Assembly (NCBI GenBank): GCA_958450365.1
Contig: CAUEEP010000865.1
Location: 62,001 to 126,000, forward strand
Direction of reading: 5' to 3'
DNA: 64,000 nucleotides
From: Mesorhabditis belari
Taxonomy: Eukaryota > Nematoda > Chromadorea > Rhabditida > Rhabditidae
Shown: positions 58,136 to 64,000 of the stretch, in pieces
Layout of the letters: each line of letters starts with the position of its first letter
How positions within the stretch are numbered: the first letter of the stretch is position 1
Position numbers and translations under genes: made by a program
Notes under the pieces: model-generated
The model's database searches: none
Seen by the model: only the letters and a program-made list of their open reading frames with translations
Told to the model about the DNA's origin: nothing

Positions 58136-58786
58136 AAGCTCAAAAGTATTAGAAGCTTTACAAACAGGAACAATTGCTTTTGAACAAACAATCAAAGCTT
58201 ACTCTTATTTTAAATTTAAACCCCGTTAAACTGGCTGTAAGGAAAGATAAAGTTCAATAATATGATGAAAAAAAACCATTCAAGAAGCAGCGAAAACTGA
58301 AGCTTTCCTCGTCGTTCGAACTCTTGAATGGCAGAATTCGGTTTTTGCCATGGTTTTTGTGAAAAAGAGAAATTCGAAAGGGTTCTGTTTGGCTCTTTTC
58401 CCGAAAGCAAAAACTCTCATTCAAAAGGGTGCCAGTTGGCGATGGGAAAAGAAAAGAAAAGAAAGGAAAAAGAAAGGAAAAAGAAGAGAAATGTGAAGGG
58501 GAAAGGGCGACAAAAAGTGTCCCCGAGAATGAGGTTGAAGGGGTAAAGGGACAGCTTTTTACCCTCCCGTCGATCCGTCGATGAGAAGTTCGATTCTCGA
58601 TAATGCCTCAGAAATTTTATGCCACCGCTCTTTCGTATAGTTTTCTTTCAATAACATATTGGGAAAATTGGGAAAATTGGGAAAAACGACTCTGAGGATA
58701 TTTTTGAAAATGTTACCATGCTTTCAAGCTTTTAAATTGAAACTTAAATCTTTTTTTTTATCTTTTAGTTTACGGTCTAATATCTA
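58136..58786. other. No gene seen
   Basis: Contains an A/G-rich run at 58445-58510; no coding signal. Confidence 0.4.
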
Positions 58787-60165
58787 ATACGGTTCCATAC
58801 GGTTCCTATTTTGATTTAATACGATTCTAATACGGTTCCAATATGGTTCCAAATATGGTTCCAATATGGTTCCAAATATGGTTCGGACACGGTTCCAATA
58901 TGGTTCCAATATGGTTCCAATACGGTTCCAATATGGTTCCAATATGGTTCCAATATGGTTCCAATATGGTTCCAATATGGTTCCAATATGGTTCCAATAT
59001 GGTTCCAATATGGTTCCAATATGGTTCCAATATGGTTCCAATATGGTTCCAATATGGTTCCAATATGGTTCCAAATATGGTTCGGACACGGTTCCAATAT
59101 GGTTCCAATATGGTTCCAATACGGTTCCAATATGGTTCCAATATGGTTCCAATATGGTTCCAATATGGTTCCAATATGGTTCCAATATGGTTCCAATATG
59201 GTTCCAATATGGTTCCAATATGGTTCCAATATGGTTCCAATATGGTTCCAATATGGTTCCAATATGGTTCCAAATATGGTTCGGACACGGTTCCAATATG
59301 GTTCCAATATGGTTCCAATACGGTTCCAATATGGTTCCAATATGGTTCCAATATGGTTCCAATACGGTTCCAATATGGTTCCAATATGGTTCCAATATGG
59401 TTCCAATATGGTTCCAATATGGTTCCAATATGGTTCCAATATGGTTCCAATATGGTTCCAAATATGGTTCGGACACGGTTCCAATATGGTTCCAATATGG
59501 TTCCAATACGGTTCCAATATGGTTCCAATATGGTTCCAATATGGTTCCAATATGGTTCCAAATATGGTTCGGACACGGTTCCAATATGGTTCCAAATATG
59601 GTTCGGACACGGTTCCAATATGGTTCCAATACGGTTCCAATATGGTTCCAATATGGTTCCAATATGGTTCCAATACGGTTCCAATATGGTTCCAATATGG
59701 TTCCAATATGGTTCCAATATGGTTCCAATATGGTTCCAATATGGTTCCAATATGGTTCCAATATGGTTCCAAATATGGTTCGGACACGGTTCCAATATGG
59801 TTCCAATATGGTTCCAATACGGTTCCAATATGGTTCCAATATGGTTCCAATATGGTTCCAATATGGTTCCAAATATGGTTCGGACACGGTTCCAATATGG
59901 TTCCAAATATGGTTCGGACACGGTTCCAATACGGTTCTAATACGGTTCCAATACGGTTCTAATACGGTTCCAATATGGTTCCAATACGGTTCCAATATGG
60001 TTCCAATATGGTTCCAATATGGTTCCAATATGGTTCCAATATGGTTCCAATACGGTTCCAATATGGTTCCAATATGGTTCCAATATGGTTCCAAATATGG
60101 TTCGGACACAGTTCCAATACGGTTCTAATACGGTTCCAATACGGTTCCAATACGGGTCCAATTTT
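58787..60165. repeat. 11-bp minisatellite with higher-order structure, ~1.37 kb
   Basis: About 120 copies of GGTTCCAATAT, with GGTTCCAATAC variants and GGTTCCAAATAT (12 bp) always placed directly before GGTTCGGACAC. These markers start at 58880, 59079, 59278, 59466, 59566, 59600, 59777, 59877, 59911 and 60099. All three frames of both strands stay open, giving repeated peptides such as NHIGTILEPYW; this is a consequence of an 11-bp unit without stop triplets, not evidence of a protein. Confidence 0.97.
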
Positions 60166-61125
60166 GTCAAGAATCCAACTGACTCTAAAGAAATCAAAAT
60201 TTGAGTAATTATTGTAAGTAATTATGGATTTGTGGTGTGTAATTATGGATTTGTGAAAAAGAAGTGATGATGCTGGCTTTGGAAAACCCATTATTTTTTG
60301 GATGACCATGAATTTGCCTTTTTTTTGGTCAAAAAAGTGGCCATGGTGCCTGTCAAAAAAAAAACGAAAAAAGAGTTAAAAAGGTGGAAGAAAAGGGAAA
60401 GAATGAATACGTTACAGAGTTTTGAATACGTTACAGAGTTACAGAGTTTAATCTGAAATCTCGAAATTTTTTGTTTCCCCAAAGATTCTTTTGACTGAAA
60501 CCAGTAAACTTTTTGAGGAATCTGACATCGAAAATTCACTCAAATTTCGCTCATTTTTTCGCTTTATGAGGTCACAAGGAAACCTCCCAATGGCTTTTAT
60601 AGTCTAGCGGATAGTGCGCTAGTCTACAAAGTCATGAAGCTCTTTGACTTAGGTCGAATCCTTCCCTAACCAATTTTCTTGCTTTTTTTGGAAAACCAAT
60701 TTTCTTGCTTCTTTTTTTGATGCATTTGCCTTAAATCTTTATGTTTTCTGCCTCATTTTACAGCTTTTTTTCATAAAACTTGTAGTTTTCAAAGTAGTTA
60801 ATCGAGTTCAACGTAAAAATGTCAGATTTCCGGTAAAAAAGTCGTAAGAATGTCAGATCTCAACTTCAAGCTGAGACAATTCCCTTGTAAATATCAACTA
60901 GAACAACTTGAACTTGAACAACAACAACAACAACAACAAGACAAAATCTCAAATTTAATTTCTTTCTAAGCCCAGCAAGCCCCTAGTTTGCTAAAAAAAC
61001 AAATTCATATTTCTGCATTTGAAAAGAAATTAAAGACATCCAAAAAAATCCTTTTTTTAACCCATTTGCATTAAATCTTTGACATTAAAATTTTTCTCAA
61101 TTAACTGAATCAATTTTTTCATTTA
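60166..61125. other. No protein gene seen
   Basis: AT-rich with a tRNA-like sequence near 60597 and a short (AAC)n run at 60920-60940. Confidence 0.4.
60597..60672 (+). pseudogene. tRNA-like sequence, degenerate
   Basis: TAGTCTAGCGGATAGTGCGC resembles a D-arm and AGGTCGAATCCTTCCC a decayed T-arm at tRNA spacing. Stems are poor. TAGTCTAGC pieces recur at 5450-5480, so this may be a tRNA-derived repeat family. Confidence 0.35.
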
Positions 61126-61645
61126 TTGGGTTGGTGAATTGAAATCTGCCGGCAATCTGTCATATGTGACGGTTTGAGCACTTTCTTCAAAAGAAACCCA
61201 TTTTGGTGTCAATGGAAAAGTTGTAGAGAATCAAAAATCAAGCTTATATCCAAATTTTCAGAACGATTCAAAAACTGCTTTTCAAGAAATGTCAAATTTA
61301 CGAATTTCGACAAAACTTGCATTTTAAGCGAAACTACTAAGTATATCCTTTTGGAAATTTGGCTATAAGCCTAATTTTTGATTCTCTACAACTTTTCTAT
61401 TGACACCAAAATGGGTTTCTTTTGAAGAAAGTGCTCAAACTGTGACATCTCCAGTCCTCCATTTTTGAGTCTCACACTTGTCTCACACACAAACCGAAAT
61501 CCTACTACGAAAGAGGAATCCGCAAATTGCCTTTAAAATGGGCAGAAGTCGTCAATAATAATGGAAATTATTTGGAATGAATTGATGATTTTATGTTGAA
61601 TAAATTTTAGTTCAAAGTCTGGCAGTTTTCAACTCACCAACCCAG
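61126..61645 (-). mobile_element. 520-bp MITE, copy 2
   Basis: Same element as 21428-21946 in opposite orientation, TA-flanked at 61124-61125 and 61646-61647. Both end repeats and the inner hairpin are kept; the two copies differ by scattered substitutions. Confidence 0.92.
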
Positions 61646-62921
61646 TAGTTTCAAGTTTAGCGGGTTTAAATCAAAGATCTAAACTTTTGAACATTTTTTG
61701 TAATCCATAGCATCAAATTGATCGAAAGATCTTTTGAAACGTTAAAACGTGTTTAAATGTTTAATTTCGAAAGTCTCAACTTTGACGACTTTAAGAAAAA
61801 AGACTGAAATTCCGGAAACTATGCAAACATTTTCAACAAACAACATCATAAGGAAAATTTGTAATTTTAAAAGCAAAAGTTAAATAAAGCTTCATGTAAA
61901 AGCTGGGAAATGTTGCAAAAAAAACGAATGAGACTAGCCTGGGAGATCAAGTTCTTTTGCCAGGGTTCTCCCGTTGTCTTCAATCCCGTTTCCACCCCAT
62001 TGTTTGTCTGTTTGTTGACGACCTGTCTTCCCCTTTCACCTCACTGCCATTCTCAACCCATCGAATCAAACATTCGACTCTTGCGATCTTTCCCATCAAT
62101 ACAATTCAAAAGACAAGATCAAAGATTCAAAGTTTTTAAAATGTTATCTGCAACTAATTGTTGTCTGCAACTAATTGTTATTGTTTTTTTTTGAAACATT
62201 GGTCTTTGGAGATCTTTGAGATCTTTGGTAAATGAATCTGAATTTGAAAATAGGAATAAGCTACGGTGTGCAATTAAACTGCAATTAACATTAAATTAAG
62301 CAAACAAGCAATTAAACAAGCAATTAAACTGTTCAATATTTAAGATTTAATTTGAATCCGTACGGAGTCGCATCGAATCTTCCATCTAGACTTCAATTAG
62401 TGTTCTAAAGTCAAAGTAAAAGTGCCAAAGTAAAATGAAATTTCGCCACGTCTTATTGCCTTAGATTTGCAAATGTCCGTCCTATTTTTGACATTGACGT
62501 ATGGCAGGAGTTGAGGTGATGAAGCCAGGATCTTTCTTCTTGCTTTTGCTTCATTCACATTCCATTTTGGTGATTTGTTTTACGTCATCTTTAAGCTTTG
62601 AGAAAAGGTTAAAGGTTAAAGGTTAAAGAAAAGGTTAAAAGAAAAGGTTTACGTCATCTTTAAGCTTTGTGAAAAGGTTAAATTGAAACTGAAACTTTTT
62701 CAAATCTGCGCTGGAAAAAAACTAGCCACACCCTATCAAAATGTTCCCAAAAAACAAGCAAGTTATATAAAAAGATTGCTATGCTTATGTTATGCTCAAC
62801 TTTAATTTACTTGAAACAAAATACAGTCAATGAATCAACGTCAATTTAGAGTTTTTCAAATTTTGGGCGTGGCTACTTTACGCCAAAATTTTTTTCCGCA
62901 ACTGGATCAACTGGAACTCAC
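61646..62921. other. No gene seen; short local duplication
   Basis: TTACGTCATCTTTAAGCTTT followed by GxGAAAAGGTTAAA occurs at ~62580 and again at ~62648, with (AGGTTAAA)n between. No phased exon found. Confidence 0.45.
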
Positions 62922-64000
62922 CATAACTTTCTTCTAAGTGGACCAATCTTTATGATTTTGGTTTCATTTTGTTGCACTTATTGAGATCTACAAAATGACA
63001 CAAAAATCATAAAGATTGGTCCACTTAGAAGAAAGTTATGGACCTAGTTGCGCAAATGACCCTGTTGGGTTTTGCGTTTGCGCAACTAGGTCCATAACTT
63101 TCTTCTAAGTGGACCAATCTTTATGATTTTGGTGTCATTTTGTAGATCTCAATAAGTCCAACAAAATGACACCAAAGTCATAAAGATTGGCCGACTTAGA
63201 AGAAAGTTATGGCGAGTTGCGCAAAATGACCCTGTTGGGTTTTGCGTTTGCGCAACTAGGTCCATAACTTTCTTCTAAGTGGACCAATCTTTATGATTTT
63301 GGTTTCATTTTGTTGCACTTATTGAGATCTACAAAATGACACAAAAATCATAAAGATTGGTCCACTTAGAAGAAAGTTATGGACCTAGTTGCGCAAATGA
63401 CCCTGTTGTTTTTGCGTTTGCGCAACTAGGTCCATAACTTTCTTCTAGTGGACTAATCTTTATGATTTTGGTGTCATTTTGTAGATCTCAATAAGTCCAA
63501 CAAAATGACACCAAAGTCATAAAGATTGGCCGACTTAGAAGAAAGTTATGGCGAGTTGCGCAAATGACCCTGTTGGGTTTGCGTTTGCGCAACTAGGTCC
63601 ATAACTTCTTCTAAGTGGACCAATCTTTATGATTTTGGTTTCATTTTGTTGCACTTATTGAGATCTACAAAAATGACACAAAAATCATAAAGATTGGTCC
63701 ACTTAGAAGAAAGTTATGGACCTAGTTGCGCAAATGACCCTGTTGGGTTTTGCGTTTGCGCAACTAGGTCCATAACTTTCTTCTAGTGGACCAATCTTTA
63801 TGATTTTGGTGTCATTTTGTAGATCTCAATAAGTCCAACAAAATGACACCAAAGTCATAAAGATTGGCCGACTTAGAAGAAAGTTATGGCGAGTTGCGCA
63901 AATGACCCTGTTGTGTTTAGCGTTTGCGCAATTAGGGTCCATAACTTTCTCTATGTGGACCAATCTTTATGATTTTGGTTTCATTTTGTTGCACTTATTG
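62922..64000. repeat. ~170-bp palindromic satellite with 340-bp dimer period
   Basis: CATAACTTTCTTCTAAGTGG starts at 62922, 63093, 63263, 63433, 63600, 63771 and 63940 (intervals 171, 170, 170, 167, 171, 169; some copies are slightly shortened). Each unit folds back on itself. Two types alternate: one has TTTCATTTTGTTGCACTTAT in its core, the other TGTCATTTTGTAGATCTCAA. Each unit ends GTTGCGCAAATGACCCTGTT. The array runs off the window. Confidence 0.96.

Noticed and set aside
57732..58195. Open frames of 100-165 codons rich in KSFGKAGK or LFQLFQSF
   Set aside because: Products of the TTTTCCAGC minisatellite, open in several frames at once.
58784..60309. Long open frames of 335-441 codons on both strands (repeats such as EPYWNHIGTIL and FQYGSNMVPIW)
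   Set aside because: They are translations of an 11-bp satellite that lacks stop triplets in any frame; overlapping frames on both strands and no splice or start context.

Overview
The window looks like nuclear DNA of a nematode, probably rhabditid-like; the species cannot be told from the sequence. Evidence: a cuticle collagen gene with the nematode N-terminal domain, many 40-60 bp introns, runs of tightly spaced same-strand genes resembling operons, orthologues of NPHP4, VPS37, ARPC4, MRPL48, a Josephin protease, ASF1 and an RN-tre-type TBC protein, and several TA-flanked mariner/pogo/Tc elements. Nearly all listed open frames in AT-rich or repetitive DNA are shadows. Gene models below were built by eye from splice sites, phase and family resemblance.

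Layout. 1-4.6 kb: 5' part of an nphp-4-like gene (minus) whose introns hold satellites and a mariner-like element. 5.5-20.3 kb: two inverted pieces of a very large SecA-helicase-like gene, with a LINE, a tandem duplication and a mariner between them. The left piece carries the SecA helicase C-terminal motifs; the right piece carries the N-terminal glycine-rich part and the long C-terminal part but lacks the helicase. They share 1,022 bp with no gap and almost no difference. 21-22.7 kb: a coding exon in inverted duplicate around a 519-bp MITE. 22.7-30.6 kb: mostly gene-poor, with a pogo-like transposon containing an antisense 28S rRNA fragment. 30.6-36.8 kb: plus-strand cluster of an unknown small gene, vps-37, arx-6, mrpl-48 and a Josephin gene. 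37-39.6 kb: cuticle collagen (minus). 40.7-41.9 kb: second mariner. 41.9-50.3 kb: minus-strand cluster of an unknown gene, a TBC RabGAP, a possible tiny gene, ASF1 and an unrecognised acidic-tail gene with a Tc3-like remnant in an intron. 50.6-64 kb: repeat-rich (MITEs, minisatellites of 10, 9-12 and 11 bp, a foldback with a tRNA-like core, and a 170/340-bp satellite running off the right edge), with one unrecognised two-exon gene fragment near 54 kb.

The housekeeping genes do not form one pathway. The plus cluster mixes ESCRT-I, Arp2/3, mitoribosome and deubiquitinase functions, as is common for nematode operons. Several host genes show single-base frame breaks (collagen, TBC, ASF1), two of them next to short homopolymers, so some may be assembly errors. 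The most distinctive locus is the rearranged SecA-like gene.
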